The translations under genes and the position numbers were made by a program. Shown piece after piece: positions 32,381 through 44,456 of a stretch of DNA of 64,000 bases. Origin of the DNA: Capra hircus. Lineage: Eukaryota > Chordata > Mammalia > Artiodactyla > Bovidae. The stretch is taken from assembly GCF_001704415.2 (NCBI RefSeq), contig NW_017189740.1, positions 310,001 through 374,000 of the forward strand, given 5' to 3'. Every line of letters begins with the position of its first letter. The stretch's first letter is position 1. The notes beneath the pieces were generated by a model, which had not been told where the DNA came from, made no database searches, and saw only the letters and a list, made by a program, of their open reading frames with translations.

Positions 32381-32724
32381 ACAGGAATATTCTGAATGCT
32401 AATACTGGGTTATAAAGAATGTGAAACTAAATGACATGTGAGGAAAAAACCCTAAACAATTGCCATTTCTGTTCTGATTTTGTCGGCTTGGCTGCTACTT
32501 AAGTCTCCCATCTCTAGTTCTTTAGGTAGATTTAGCTCTTGATGAATTGCAAAATAATTTCACACATGTCACTTTTTGGGATATTACAACATTGTCACAA
32601 GTTATAATTAGAGATTAAAAAAACTATCTCCATATTACAGAAGAACAAACTGAGCGGCAAACTATTACCACAATCTATATTATAAACCTATCTGTCACCT
32701 CAAAATGATTTCTCCTACTCTATT

Positions 32725-33350
32725 ATTGTTATTATTTTGTGTGCATGTGTGTCATAAGAACTCTTAACACATCTAACCTATTAGTAAAATTTTAAGTACA
32801 CACTACAGTACTGTTTACTATAGGCAGTATGCTGTATATCTCTAGGCTTTCGTTCATCTTGCATAACTTAAACTTCGTATTCTTTAGCTAATATCTCCTG
32901 TTTCCCCTCCTTCCAGCCCCTGGTAACCACTATTCCACACTCTGCTTCTATGAGTTTGACTATTTTGATTTCTCAGTATACTGATAATACTTATAAGTGT
33001 TTTCTCATAGTATTTTTCTTTCTGTGTCTGGCTTGTTTCACTTAGCATAATGTCATCCATGCTCATCTGTATTGTCATAAATGACAGGGTTTCTTTCTTT
33101 TTAAAGGCTCAATAATATTCCATTGTAAGTATAGAATACATTTTTTTTAACCCATTCATTTGTTGATGGTCAGTTAGTTGCTTCCATGCCTTGGCTGTTG
33201 TGAATAATGCTGCAGTGAACACAGTAGTGTGGTGTCTCTTTCGTATCTTGGCTATAATTTCTTTGGTTATATACCCAGAACTGGATTGCTGGACCATAGG
33301 TCTACCAATCTCTTGAATGGTTTCCAAAGCATATTGATGTCTGCTTTCAA
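32725..33350 (-). mobile_element. Old L1 3' UTR and ORF2 end, antisense
   Basis: CCTGGTAACCACTATTCCAC, TTTCACTTAGCATAATGTCA, CTCAATAATATTCCATTGTA, ATGCCTTGGCTGTTGTGAAT and TATATACCCAGAACTGGATT appear in reversed L1 order. Confidence 0.85.
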
Positions 33351-34896
33351 CCATTAACACAAACCATCACGCTAACCACTGCTTAATGGTAAAACCTTAA
33401 GTCATCTGATCAAAACCTCAAGATAAAGAAATGATTTTGTAAATTTCTTCACTTGTTTTCAGTAAACCATATTGGACTACAAGGCAAATTTACCAAGCCC
33501 AAGATCTTAGGGTACAACTTGTGGTTATCTTCATGGTTTACAGAGAACAAGTCTGGGAAGAAGACAGATGAAAAGCAATTGGGATTTCCAGAGTGGATGA
33601 CATGGGCATTTTGGCTCTGTGAAATACCACTGCCTACTCAACAAGAAAAAAATATAAAATGGGGATCAAGGAAATGAGGACAGAATTAGGCTATCATATT
33701 GATAGCATGACTGTGATTTAAATTCATATTTGGTTTTTAGTTTACTAACAGCCATGACACAAATGAAAAATGGCCTGATACCTCTTCTGTCCCTGATGAT
33801 GTGACTAGTGCTGGAGATACATAGGTATTATTTCTTGGAAACATTTGAAAAACTTCGTGTCTTTTACTGTATCTACCTCTGATTCAACCACATTTTTTTT
33901 TGGTAAGAGAAATATTTATGTCTCAGGAAAAATAAATAACTGGAATTTTGATGAACCCAATACTTTAAAAAATACATTGATATGGCTAATTTAATTTATC
34001 CATCTGTGCCATTCATTGGCTTGAAATTTACTTTTGGAAGCAGTGAGATAAGATTCTTTTTGCTGCAAGGATTTACTTATGTAAATATGAAAAGTAATAT
34101 GCAAGTTACTTGCAGAGTGATTCTACTTCAAGGGACTAATTGCTGTAATTCTTGTTATTCTGACAATACTTCTTCACATTGGTGAGTCTTTAGTATCTAT
34201 GTTGTTTGCAGTCTCCATATACCCTTTGTTATATAGGGTTAACACTCCAGAGACTGTTTATTTCACCCTTGTTTTATCAGCAATTTGAGCAAGCTGCTGA
34301 CAAGTGGAAGGCGTGTTTTGGTTATGATATCATGTCATGAACAGCTCAGCATGATAAACAGAATTAAAGAGAATTATCATGATTTTCCACTAATTTACAT
34401 TTTTTCATACAAGAGAGCACTTTACTAAATCAACTGTGCATAATGGTAACTAGTATTAGCATAAATATTAAATATAAATAGGATATAATTTAGAGCAAGG
34501 TTTAGGGAACTACAAACACCTGGGTACAATTAGGGATCTTACTCATTTTTGTTACAGATTTTAATTCTTTTATTTGTTTTGCATCGGGCTGTAATGAGAA
34601 AAATATTTAACTCTGTCATACCTGTCTGCCACATATGAAAGGGCTCTGGCCTTGTATTCAGCATTCTAATTGTTGGAGTGAAAGTTATAGCCTTCTTCTG
34701 GTGTGGGAGATGGCTGCAGGTAATTGAGTGGAAAATTAAGAGAATTCTCTTTGATTCTGTGAATATATCTTAGTGAGCTATTGTTATTTCCCCAAGCTTC
34801 CTTTTTTACAGAGATGTTCTTCCTTATAAACTGCTTTACAAAAATTAGGGTAGAAATATTGTAGTCATGGGCCAGATCTCACTATACTTGAGTCCT
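33351..34896. other. About 1.5 kb without recognised features
   Basis: AT-rich, apparently unique. No convincing coding or repeat signal. Confidence 0.45.
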
Positions 34897-35135
34897 ATAT
34901 TTTTTATTGGAAGCTAATTGCTTTACAATGTTGTGGTAGTTTCTGCTTTCCAACAGCATTAGTCAGCCATAAGAATACATGTATTCCTTCCCTCTTGAGT
35001 CTCCCTTCCACCTGCCACCCCCTCCCACCCCTCTAGGTCATCACAGAGCACCGAGCTGGTCTCCCTGTGCCGTGCAGTGGTTTCCCACTATCTCTTTTAC
35101 ATGTGGTAATGTGTATGTTTCAGTGCTACTCTATT
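34897..35135 (-). mobile_element. Bovine-type L1 3' end, antisense
   Basis: ATTGGAAGCTAATTGCTTTA, TTAGTCAGCCATAAGAATAC and the CCACCCCCTCCCACCCCTCT tract match the reversed bovine L1 3' UTR. It is the same variant as the copy at 30472. Confidence 0.87.
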
Positions 35136-35142
35136 TCAGTAA

Positions 35143-35347
35143 GTGTTAGTTGCTCGGTTGTGTCTGACTCTTTGCAACCCCATGGACTGTAACCCACCAG
35201 GCTCCTCTGTCCATGGAATTATCTAGGCAAGAATACTGGAGTGGGCTGCCATTTTCTTTTCCAGCAGATCTTCCCAACCCAGGGATCGAACCTAGATCTC
35301 CTACATTGCAGGCAGATTCTTTACCATCTGAGCAACCAGGGAAGTCC
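35143..35347 (-). mobile_element. Bov-tA SINE, antisense
   Basis: Body from GTGTTAGTTGCTCGGTTGTG to the tRNA-like head TCTGAGCAACCAGGGAAGTC. The 12-bp duplication CTATTTCAGTAA at 35131-35142 and 35348-35359 is perfect. Confidence 0.96.
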
Positions 35348-35374
35348 CTATTTCAGTAAACGGTACCACTATTA

Positions 35375-35795
35375 ACACAGTTGTTTAAACCTCAAATCTA
35401 GGGATCATCCTTGATTCCTGCTATTTCCTTGTCTTCCCCAGAAAATGTGTCAGTGTGTCTTCGTAATTCCATTTCTAAACTTTATTTTTAGTTCATCTGC
35501 TTCTCATCATATCTAGTCATCATCCTGTGAAAAGGATTTGGCAACAGCTTCTGGCCTGAGTTCCCTGCCTCCTTCAGATGTTGTCTCAAATATCCTTCCT
35601 CAGAGTAGTCTCCCTTCACTGTCTACTACATCCTTCACTTTTATTTCTTTATTATCACTTACCACAACTTTTATTTACTTGCTTCTGGTATATTTACCCC
35701 TTACTAGAATGTAAGCTCCTGGAGGAGAGGAACTGTGCCTGTATTGGCACTTCAATACTCCATAATCTTAAATCTTTACCAAGAACTCATGCATA
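35375..35795 (+). mobile_element. L2 LINE 3' region
   Basis: GGGATCATCCTTGATTCCTG, CCTTCCTCAGAGTAGTCTCC, TTTATTATCACTTACCACAA and GAATGTAAGCTCCTGGAGGA correspond in order to the end of the L2 ORF and its 3' UTR. Confidence 0.82.
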
Positions 35796-36695
35796 CTTAA
35801 GCTTTACCAAACTTTGAAAGAAGGAATACAAAATGTTTATTACCAGTAGTATGAATACAATATTTTTAAAAATGAAAAAAAAAACAATATGAGAGTATTA
35901 TGGCCTTTCATCTCTGTAAGCATTTCTTTAGGATGTATGTGATTAAAGTATGCTGAATAAGATCTTTTCTGTTGTATTCAACTCTGTCAATGATAGCTTC
36001 TGAGTAACCCTATGATCTAAATCACCCTATCTTTGCACACATTTCACAGCACTAAAAATCATTTCCACATCTCAGAAGAAAGGTAGATCCACAGGAGGGA
36101 AGGGTTAGTTGTCAAAGGGAGAATCTCTGTCTCTACTGGGAGGAGTTTAGCTGCCATTGGCTGAGGAGGGGAGGGTCTGAGATTCAAATTTGCAATTGAT
36201 TGAATTAGCCTGTAATGGAGTTTTTCATGCTGCAAGTGACCTGAATGCTGTGAATTTTACCTGAGATGCTATCAGAAGACAAAGACATCGTCAGGGCAAT
36301 GGAGGAGGGGAAGGGTTCATGTTTATAGCTCACTGCCTTCTGACTTATCAATAATGAGATTAAAGTTACAAAGCCCATGTTTCCTTAGCACTAAAATGAT
36401 AAAGCCTACATGACGTTTACTACCTTGTTTCTTTAAACATCCATTTTCAGCTACAAGAAGCAAACTCTTCCAGAATATAACAAAAGATAGAGGTTGGATC
36501 AAAGTGGATCAAAGTGGGACTGAGTACATGCCCTTTCCTACCTCAAAGTTCTTAATACTTTGGAAAGATTTTAAAAATGAGATAAGTTCAAAACAACTAC
36601 AAAATAAAGGTTTACACAAGTAGAGGCCAATAATACAAAATTGCTTTTAAACAACAATGAAACTTTAAAAATTTGACTGTATTTTAGGATAGCAG
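35796..36695. other. No recognised feature
   Basis: Includes a direct repeat GGATCAAAGTGGATCAAAGT near 36494-36513. Otherwise plain AT-rich sequence. Confidence 0.45.
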
Positions 36696-36699
36696 AATT

Positions 36700-36990
36700 T
36701 TTACTGCATGTACTAATCAGAATTGGCTTGACTATGTTGCAATTACAAATAAACCTTGGTATCTCGGTGACTGAACAAAATTAAGGGTTACTTTTTACAC
36801 AGAACCTGATGTGGGTTGGATGTCATTCAATCTGTCTTGTTCCCCTCTTGAACATATGGCCTCCATGTCACTAAGGCAGGGGAAGAGAGGGCTATAAACC
36901 ACCTCAGCACCAAAGCCACACATGCTAATTGATATAACAACAGTAGATTTGAACCATAAAACCAAAACCTCTTTTCTTAAAAGTTGCATA
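36700..36990 (+). repeat. Ancient interspersed repeat, same unnamed family
   Basis: TATGTTGCAATTACAAATAA, TATCTCGGTGACTGAACAAA, GGGTTACTTTTTACACAGAA and CTGATGTGGGTTGG match the family noted at 24420, in the same orientation. Confidence 0.55.
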
Positions 36991-37249
36991 AAGTAAAATT
37001 AGTTAGGTGTGATTTAAAAAACAAGAGAAACACAAATGATATTAGAAATATCAACTGAAGTGTAGCCACAGACTCTGCTAGGAATTTTTAAATTTAGAAA
37101 TTTTAAAAATTTTCAAGAAGAGATATAAAACCTAAACAGGAATAATTCTTGAGTTCCTAACAGAATTTGTGAATAATTGCTGTATGAGAATAACTAAAGG
37201 ACAAATTGAAAACATAGCCCAAAGTTAATCACTACAATAATAATAGGTC

Positions 37250-37635
37250 CAAGTGTTGGGCTGCATCCTACAGAGCTGAAAGCCATGTAACTGCCTAGCT
37301 TCAAGACCAAAGAATGAGCTTGAAGACAGTGACAGAGACATCAGTGGTTTATTGGACAGGGGCATCTTACACGTCCAAAACAAAGGCTCCTGGAGGGACA
37401 CCCCTCTGTGTATAGCAGACAGCTGGCAGGACATGGCAGCCACCTTTACTACTTGGGAGAGAAGGAGGCCGCTACTGTTTATAGGGAGAATTGACGTCAG
37501 GTGGGGGGCTCATCAGTTACCAAGGAAACCATTGGCCTAGGGCATGGGGCAAGCCTGTAGGCAGTTATGGACTAAGCCCTATAATTAAGAGGGTTGGACA
37601 GTTGCGTGAGTGAAGTAGAACTGATCGAGCTGGGG
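37250..37635 (-). mobile_element. ERV-type LTR remnant, antisense
   Basis: On the minus strand a polyadenylation-like CAATAAACC lies near 37350, followed by a CT-rich U5-like end (CTGATGTCTCTGTCACTGTC). The plus strand shows GGTTTATTGGACAGGGGCAT and CTCCTGGAGGGACACCCC, like reversed ruminant LTRs. No internal viral genes seen nearby. Confidence 0.55.
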
Positions 37636-37639
37636 ATAT

Positions 37640-37880
37640 GTACAGAGAGCAAGAGAACAGTCAACAGGAATGGCCTGACCATACAGTAAGTAATTTTATG
37701 GATGAGTTCTATCAACTCTTCAAGGAATTGATAATCTCTATGTTATATAAAGAGTTCTGGAGGATAGGGAAATATGCAATGCTATACAACTCATTTTACA
37801 AAGCTGTCAAAATCATGATACTAAAGCTGATGTAGGGTAACAGAAATAGGGAAATATAGGTTAATTTCATGTCTAATAAT
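37640..37880 (+). mobile_element. Old L1 ORF2 RT fragment
   Basis: One frame reads DEFYQLFKELI and then YNSFYKAVKIMILK, matching the L1 RT block usually F-Y-Q-x-Y-K-E-E-L and N-S-F-Y-E-A-x-I-x-L-I-P-K. The proline of the last motif is replaced and the frame then stops. Confidence 0.65.
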
Positions 37881-38171
37881 ATCAGAAACCTATTCAGTAC
37901 ATATTATTGTGCCAGACACAGTTCAAAGCCATTTAGCCAGTATGCTGCCTCCCAAAATAATGGAGAAAATCTACTTCCAGCAATGTTAGACTAGATTATA
38001 CCCTACCAACACTTCCACTGAAAATAGCTAGAGAAACTGGGTGAAATATTTAAAAACACTTCTTTGAAAGGGAGCTGACAGAGAAGAGAAGATTTGCAGG
38101 GCCAAGATTCCAGAGAGGATGGAAGCTTGGGGAGGGGAGTCTGGTATTTGGTGGGGCTTCAGCTTTCTAAG

Positions 38172-38456
38172 CAGAGAAGGCAATGGCACCCCACTCCAGT
38201 ACTCTTGCCTGGAAAATCCCATGGACGGAGGAGCCTGGTAGGCTGCAGTCCATGGGATCGCTAAGAGTTGGACATGACTGAGCAAATTCACTTTCACTTT
38301 TCACTTTCATGCGTTGGAGAAGGAAATGGCAACCCACTCCAGTGTTCTTGTCTGGAGAATCCCAGGGATGGGGGAGCCTGGTGGGCTGCCGTATATGGGG
38401 TCGCACAGAGTCAGACACGACTGAAGCGACTTAGCAGCAGCAGCAGCAGCAGCAGG
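38172..38456 (+). mobile_element. Bov-A2 SINE
   Basis: Two Bov-A units with the (CTTTCA)n linker and an (AGC)n tail of about 7 units. Flanks AGCTTTCTAAG (38161-38171) and AGCCTTCTAAG (38457-38467) form an 11-bp duplication with one mismatch. Confidence 0.95.
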
Positions 38457-38469
38457 AGCCTTCTAAGAA

Positions 38470-40105
38470 ATTGCTGATTCTGAAAAGCTGTGGATAAGAA
38501 GCTAAGCAGTTGAGCTGAGATTTTGGCAGACTCTTGGAAATCAATGAATTAAGAGCTTAACGGGTAGGTTTAAGAACTGATTAAATATATCTGGAGGGAA
38601 AACTAGTGAACAAGAAGATAATTCTGAAGAAGAAATCTCAGACTGAAGCACAGAGGAATAAAATGATTAAAAATAAAGAAATAAAGGTAAAGAATTATAT
38701 GTGAAAAAATAGAGTACGTGGGATTGGAATTTCAAAAGGAGAAGCAATAAAAACAATGTGGAGATAACGATTGTGGAGATAACAGTTGTGACTTTTCTAA
38801 AATTCATGAAATTCTTACATTGAAGCAAAAATTCAAGAAGTTTTGTAAAACTTAAGCAAAATTTCTCCTACATACATCATAGTCAAACTGCTTAAAACCA
38901 AAGACAAAGCAAAAATCTTAAAAACAGCCAGAAGAAAAAAAAAAAAAGAGAGACACACCTTCTTCAAAGGAAAAAATATGATTGAAACAATAGAAATCAG
39001 AAGCAAACAAAATGGCATCTTAAATGTAATGAAATAAAATAGTTGCCAATCTGGAACTCTCTATTCATGAAGCTATCTTTTGCGAATGAAAGCAAAACAG
39101 AGACATTTTAAACTAAAAAAGACATCACCAGGACACTTGCACTAAAGGAAATACCTTAAAGCAAATACTTTCAGGCAGCAAAACTTTATCCCAAGTGGAA
39201 GCTGTTAGATGCAAGAAAAAAATACATATTATTATAGGGAAAAATAGAAATAAATATTGATTACATTAAATAGAAGTGGCAATGCCATATAAATATAAAT
39301 ATTATGTATTATAAATAGCACAAGTGGCAGGAGAATGTAAATAAAATAAGTGTTTTAGGGTCCTTGAATGGTCCTGTACTAATTTCTATTACACTCTGAA
39401 AATTCAACCATGCATGTTGCAATCTCTAAACTAACTACTAAAATGAATAAGCAGATTAAAAAATAAGTATATAGAATGTGCAAATATGGTTAACACACTT
39501 GATCTAATTGACATTTTTCATAGAACAGTGCATTTAAAAATGGCAGAATATACTTTTTTTCAGTGCATATGGAACATTTACCAAAAATGACCATATATTG
39601 GGCCATAAAGCAAGTTTCAAAGGACCAAAATTATGCAGAGCACATTGGCTTGACCATAGTAGAACTAAGCAAGAAATCAAAAAACAAAATGATAACCAGT
39701 AAATCCCCATAGGACTATAAATTAAGCAACACGTTTCTAAATAACCAGTGGGTCAAAAATAGAATTACAGAGGAAATTAGCAAATACTTAGAACTACGAT
39801 AAACAATATAAAAACATATTGGAAAGGAAGAGACAAACTGTCATTCTATGTGTTTCTAATTATAAAATCCAAGAAAATCAACCTGAAAACTATTGGAAAT
39901 AATATGCACTCAAAGAGATGGCTGACTATCACATAAAAATCGATGACTTTTTCATACACTAGCAAAAGTTAATTAGAAAATGTCATGGTAGAAATATTCC
40001 ACATCATAATAGCAAGAAATACTATTAATACCTAGAAAGAAACCTAATAAGAAATGCTATAATTTGCTGATGAATAAAAAGACATGAATAAATGGAGAAA
40101 TACAC
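38470..40105 (+). mobile_element. Old L1: 5' region, endonuclease start, then RT fragment
   Basis: AACTGCTTAAAACCAAAGAC, ATCTTAAAAACAGCCAGAAG, CACCAGGACACTTGCACTAA and the adenosine-rich spacer follow an old L1 5' part. TGGGCCATAAAGCAAGTTTC and GTTTCTAAATAACCAGTGGG are ORF2 segments. The sequence then jumps near 39840 to a later RT segment (GATGACTTTTTCATACACTA, ACCTAGAAAGAAACCTAATA), so a large internal deletion is present. Confidence 0.7.
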
Positions 40106-40139
40106 CTGGAGTCTTAACCCTCCAGAAACTCACCTGAAG

Positions 40140-40610
40140 GGTTAAGAACACCAACGTAAGCTCAAATTCAAATCCTGACTCTGCTACTTCCTAGCTGTGT
40201 GACCCTGGCAAGTTATTACTATTCAATGTCTTTATGCCTCAGTTTCCTTTATCTTTGAAATGGTGATAACATGATAGTCTCTAAAGGAAATCAACTCCGA
40301 ATATTCATTGGAAGGACTGATGCTGAAGCTCTAGTCCTTTGGCCACCTGATGCGAAGAGTCAACTCATTGGAAAAGACCCCGATGCTGGGAAAGATTGAA
40401 GGCAGTAGGAGAAGAGGACAACAGAGGACGAGATGGTTGGATGGCATCACCAACTCAATGGACATGAGTCTGAGCAAACTCAAGGAGATAGTGAAGGACG
40501 GAGAAGCCTAGTGTGCTGCAGTCCATGGGGTCGCAGAGAGTTGAACATGACTTAGCAACTGAACAAAAACCACCTCATAGAGGTAGGACTAAATGAGTTT
40601 ACTTTCCCAT
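40140..40610 (+). mobile_element. MIR SINE, split by BovB fragment
   Basis: TCAAATCCTGACTCTGCTAC, TAGCTGTGTGACCCTGGCAA and TATGCCTCAGTTTCCTTTAT form a clear MIR core. After the BovB insert, CACCTCATAGAGGTAGGACT and AAATGAGTTTAC continue it. Confidence 0.88.
40284..40571 (+). mobile_element. BovB 3' end fragment inside MIR
   Basis: From AAGGAAATCAACTCCGAATA to GACTTAGCAACTGAAC. It has the BovB 3' terminus and a short tail. The MIR resumes directly after it. Confidence 0.93.
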
Positions 40611-40614
40611 GACT

Positions 40615-41105
40615 TAACCTATATAAGGCTGTGACTTGTACCCTGCTCCCCTGGCCCTCAGATCCTAGTCTATCCACTTTTTTTTTCCTTTTCTGTAGCA
40701 TTTTCTGCCCTCTAACATGCTGTATATTTACTTATTTCTTACATTGTTTATTGACTACTTCTGCTAAAATATGGGCTTCCCTGGTGGCTCAGCTGGTAAA
40801 GACTCCACCTACAATGCAGGAGACCTGGGTTTGATCCCTGGATTGGGAAGGTTCCCTGGAGAAGGGAACAGCTACCCACTCCAGTATTCTGGCCTGGAGA
40901 ATTCCATGGACTGTACAGTCCATGAGGTCATAAACAGTTGGACACAACTGAGTGACTATATGCTCCTTAAGGGCAATTCTGCTATTTTTTTTTCAATTTT
41001 TTGTAAATGTCTATATTTTTTGGCAAATGTATCCCAAATACTTAGAAAATTACTTGGCACATGCCCAGGCACATAGCATAGAATCTGGCACATAAAAAGT
41101 ACTAT
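40615..41105 (+). mobile_element. L2 LINE 3' end, split by Bov-tA
   Basis: CATGCTGTATATTTACTTAT and ACATTGTTTATTG on the left, then CTCCTTAAGGGCAATTCTGC and GGCACATAGCATAGAATCTG with GGCACATAAAAAGT on the right, follow the L2 3' UTR in order. Confidence 0.68.
40772..40962 (+). mobile_element. Bov-tA SINE inside L2
   Basis: GGGCTTCCCTGGTGGCTCAG, B box GGTTTGATCCCTGGATTGGG, body shortened near ATTCCATGGACTGTACAGTC, ending ACAACTGAGTGACTATATG. Confidence 0.93.
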
Positions 41106-41157
41106 TATTACTGTAAAGATGTCAGTTCTCTAGAAATTATAAATGTAATCCAGTCTC
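41106..41157 (+). mobile_element. Old L1 ORF2 fragment, left half
   Basis: ATGTCAGTTCTCTAGAAATT followed by ATAAATGTAATCCAGTCTC matches an L1 stretch reading 'tcagttctccccaaattgatctataaattcaatgcaatcc'. It continues at 44457. Confidence 0.55.
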
Positions 41158-44100
41158 CAGATTTAGGTTTTCTGAGTGGCAGCTGTGTGGTGCTGGAGTG
41201 GTGAGCAGCAGCTGTGTGGCACTGGAGTGGCAAGCAGCCAAGAGGAGCTACCCCACATCCAAGGTAAGAGAAACCTCAGTAAGACAGTAGGCACTGAGAG
41301 AGGGCATTAGAGGGCAGACAGACTGAAACCACAATCACAGAAACTAGCCAATCTGATCACATGGACCACAGCCTTGTCTAACTCAGTGAAACTAAGACAT
41401 GCTGTGTAGGACCACCCAAGATGGACGGGTCATGGTGCAGAGTTCTGACAAAATGTGGTCCACTGGAGAAGGGAATGGCAAACCACTTCAGTATTCTTGC
41501 CTTGAGAACCCCCATGAATGGTATGAAAAAGCAAAAAGATAGGACACTGAAAGATGAACTTCACAGGTCGGTAGGTGCCCAATATGCTATTGGAGATCAG
41601 TAGAGAAATAACTCCAGAGAGAATGAAGGGACGGAGCCAAAGCAAAAACAACACCCAGTTGTGGATGTGACTGGTGATAGAAGCAAGGTCTGATGTTGTA
41701 AAGAGCAATATTGCATAGGAACCTGGAATGTCAGGTCCATGAATCAAGGCAAATTGGAAGTGGTCAAACAGGAGATGGCAAGAGTGAACATCGACATTCT
41801 AGAAATCAGCAAACTAAAATGGACTGCAATGGGTGAATTTAACTCAGATGACCATTATATCTACTACTGTGGGCAGGAATCCCTTTGAAGAAATGGAGTA
41901 GCCATCATAGTTTAGTCAACAAAAGAGTCCAAAATGTAGTACTTGGATGCAGTCTCAAAAATGACAGAATGATCTCTGTTTGTCTCCAAGGCAAACCATT
42001 CAATATCACAGTAATCCAAGTCTATGCCCCAACCAGTTATGCTGAAGAAGCGGAAGTTGAACAGTTCTATGAAGACCTACAAGAACTTTTAGAACTAACA
42101 CCCATAAAAGATGTCCTTTTCATTATAGGGGACTAGAATGCAAAAGTAGGAAGACAAAAAAACACCTGGAGCAACAGACAAATTTGGCATTGGAGTACAG
42201 AATGAAGCACGGCAAAGGCTAATAGTTTTGCCAAGAGAATGCAGTGGTCATAGCAAACACCCTCTTACAACAACACAAGAGAAGACTGTACACATGGACA
42301 TCAACAGATGGCCAACACCGAAATCAGATTGATTATGTTCTTTGCAGCCAAAGATGAAGAAGTTCTATGCAGTCAGCGAAAACAAGACCGGGAGCTGACT
42401 GTGGCTCAGATCGTGAACAGCTTATTGCCAAATTCAGACTTAAACTGAAGAAAGTAGGGAAAACCACTAGACCATTGAGGTGTGACCTTAATCAGATCCC
42501 TTACAACTATACAGTGGAAGTGACAAATAGATCCATAGGATTAGATCTGATAGACAGAGTGCCTGAAGAACTATGGATGGAGTTTTGTGACATTGTGCAG
42601 GAGGCAGTGATCAAGACCATCCTCAAGAAAAAGAAATGCACAAAGGCAAAACGGTTATCTGAGGAGGCCTTCCAAATAGCTGAGAAAAGAAGAGAAGCTA
42701 AAGGCAAAGGAGAAAAGGAAAGATATATCCATTTGAATGCAGAATTCCAAAGAATAGCAAAGAGAGATAAGAAAGCCTTCCTCAGTGATCAGTGCAAAGA
42801 AATAGAGGAAAATAAAAGAATGGGAAAAACTAGAGATCTCTTCAAGAAAATTGGCGATACCAAGGGAACATTAAATGCGAAGATGGTCTCAAATAAAAGA
42901 CAGAAATGGTATATCACTCACCTAGAGCCAGACATCCTGGAATGTGAAGTCAAGTCAGCCTTAGGGAGTATCACTACAAACAAAGCTAGTGGAGGTGATG
43001 GAATTCCAGTTGAGCTATTTCAAATCCTAAAAGATGATGCTGTGAAAGTGCTACACTCGATATGCCAGCAAGTTTGGAAAACTCAGCAGTGGCTGAGTGA
43101 CATTTCCAGTGACTGGAAAAGGTCAGTTTTTATTCCAATCCCAAAGAAAGGCAATGCCAAAGAATGCTCAAACTACCGTGCAATTGCACTCATCTCACAC
43201 GCTAGCAAAGTAATGCTCAAAATTCTCCAAGCTAGGCTTTAGCAATACATGAACTGTGAACTTCCAGATGTTCAAACTGGTTTTAGAAAAGGCAGAGGAA
43301 CCAGAGATCAAATTGCCAACATCTGCTGGATCATTGAAAAAGCAAGAGAGTTCCTGAAAAAAATATCTATTTCTGCCTTATTGACTATGCCAAAGCCTTT
43401 GACTCTGCGGATCACAATAAACTGTGGAAAATTCTGAAAGAGATGGGAATACCAGACCACCTGACCTGCCTCTTGAGAAATCTGTATGCAGGTCAGGAAG
43501 CAACAGTTAGAACTGGACATGGAAAAACAGACTGTTTCCAAGTAGGAAAAGGAGTATGTCAAGGCTGTATATGGTCACCCTGCTTATTTAACTTATGTGC
43601 AGAGTACATAATGAGAAACGCTGGGCTGGATGAAGTACATGCTGGAATCAAGATTGCTGGGAGAAATATCAATAACCTCAGATATGCAGATGACACCACC
43701 CTTATGGCAGAAAGTGAAGAACTAAAGAGCCTCTTGATTAAAGTGAAAGAGGAGAGTGAAAAAGTTGGCTAAAACTCAACATTCAGAAAACGAAGATCAT
43801 GGCATCTGGTCCCATCATTTCATGGGAAATAGATGGGGAAACAGTGAAAACAATGGCTAACTTTATTTTTGGGGGCTCCAAAATCACTGCAGATGGTGAC
43901 TGCAACCATGAAATTAAAAGACACTTGCTCCTTGGAAGGAAAGTTATGACCAACCGAGACAGCATATTAAAAAGCAAAGACATTACTTGCCAACAGATGT
44001 CCATCTAGTCAAGGCTATGGTTTTTCCAGTAGTCATGTATGGATATGAAAGTTGGACTATAAAGAAAGCTGAGCACCGAAGAATTGATACTTTTGAACTA

Positions 44101-44456
44101 TGGTATTGTAGAAGACTCTTGAGAATCCCTTGGACTGCAAGGAGATCCAACCAGTCCATCCTAAAGGAAATCAGTCCTGAATATTCATTGCAAGGACTGA
44201 TGCTAAAGCTGAAACTCCAATACCTTGGCCACCTGATACGAAGATCTGACTCATTGGAAAAGACCCTGACACTGGGGAAGACTGAGAGCAGGAGGAAAAG
44301 GGGACTACAGAGGATGAGATGGTTGGATGGCATCACCAACTTAATGGACATGAGTTTGAGTAAACTTCGGGTTTGGTGATGGACAGGGAGGTCTGGCGTG
44401 CTGCGGCCCATGGGGTTGCAATGAGCTGGACATGTCTGAGTGACTGAACTGAACTG
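41158..44456 (+). mobile_element. BovB LINE, essentially full length, inactive
   Basis: About 3.3 kb, bounded by the perfect 11-bp duplication AATCCAGTCTC (41147-41157 and 44457-44467). Order: 5' UTR with two 29-bp units (41181-41209, 41210-41238) and a CTACCCCACATCCAAGGTAA block; endonuclease from about 41720 (TWNVRSMNQGKLEVVKQEMA, VNIDILEISKLKW, HYIYYCGQESL); RT from about 42600 (CTKAKRLSEEAFQ, GGDGIPVELFQILKDDAVKV, PKKGNAKECSNYRAIALIS, RYADD near 43680-43694); thumb and 3' terminus to ACTGAACTGAACTG. The longest open stretch is 291 codons (42367-43242). Damage includes a stop after GQESL (41886), a stop in the endonuclease near 42134 (GD* where the family has GDWNAKV), a deletion of roughly 120 bp near 42913, a stop at 43239, and frameshifts near 43364 and 43770. 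RTE-clade elements encode one protein with endonuclease and RT that copies RNA at a nicked target. This copy could not do so. Confidence 0.97.

Noticed and set aside
36494..36516. Short tandem GGATCAAAGT repeat as a regulatory array
   Set aside because: Only two units; easily a replication slip.
42367..43242. 291-codon open frame as a gene
   Set aside because: It is the inter-domain and early RT part of the full-length BovB.
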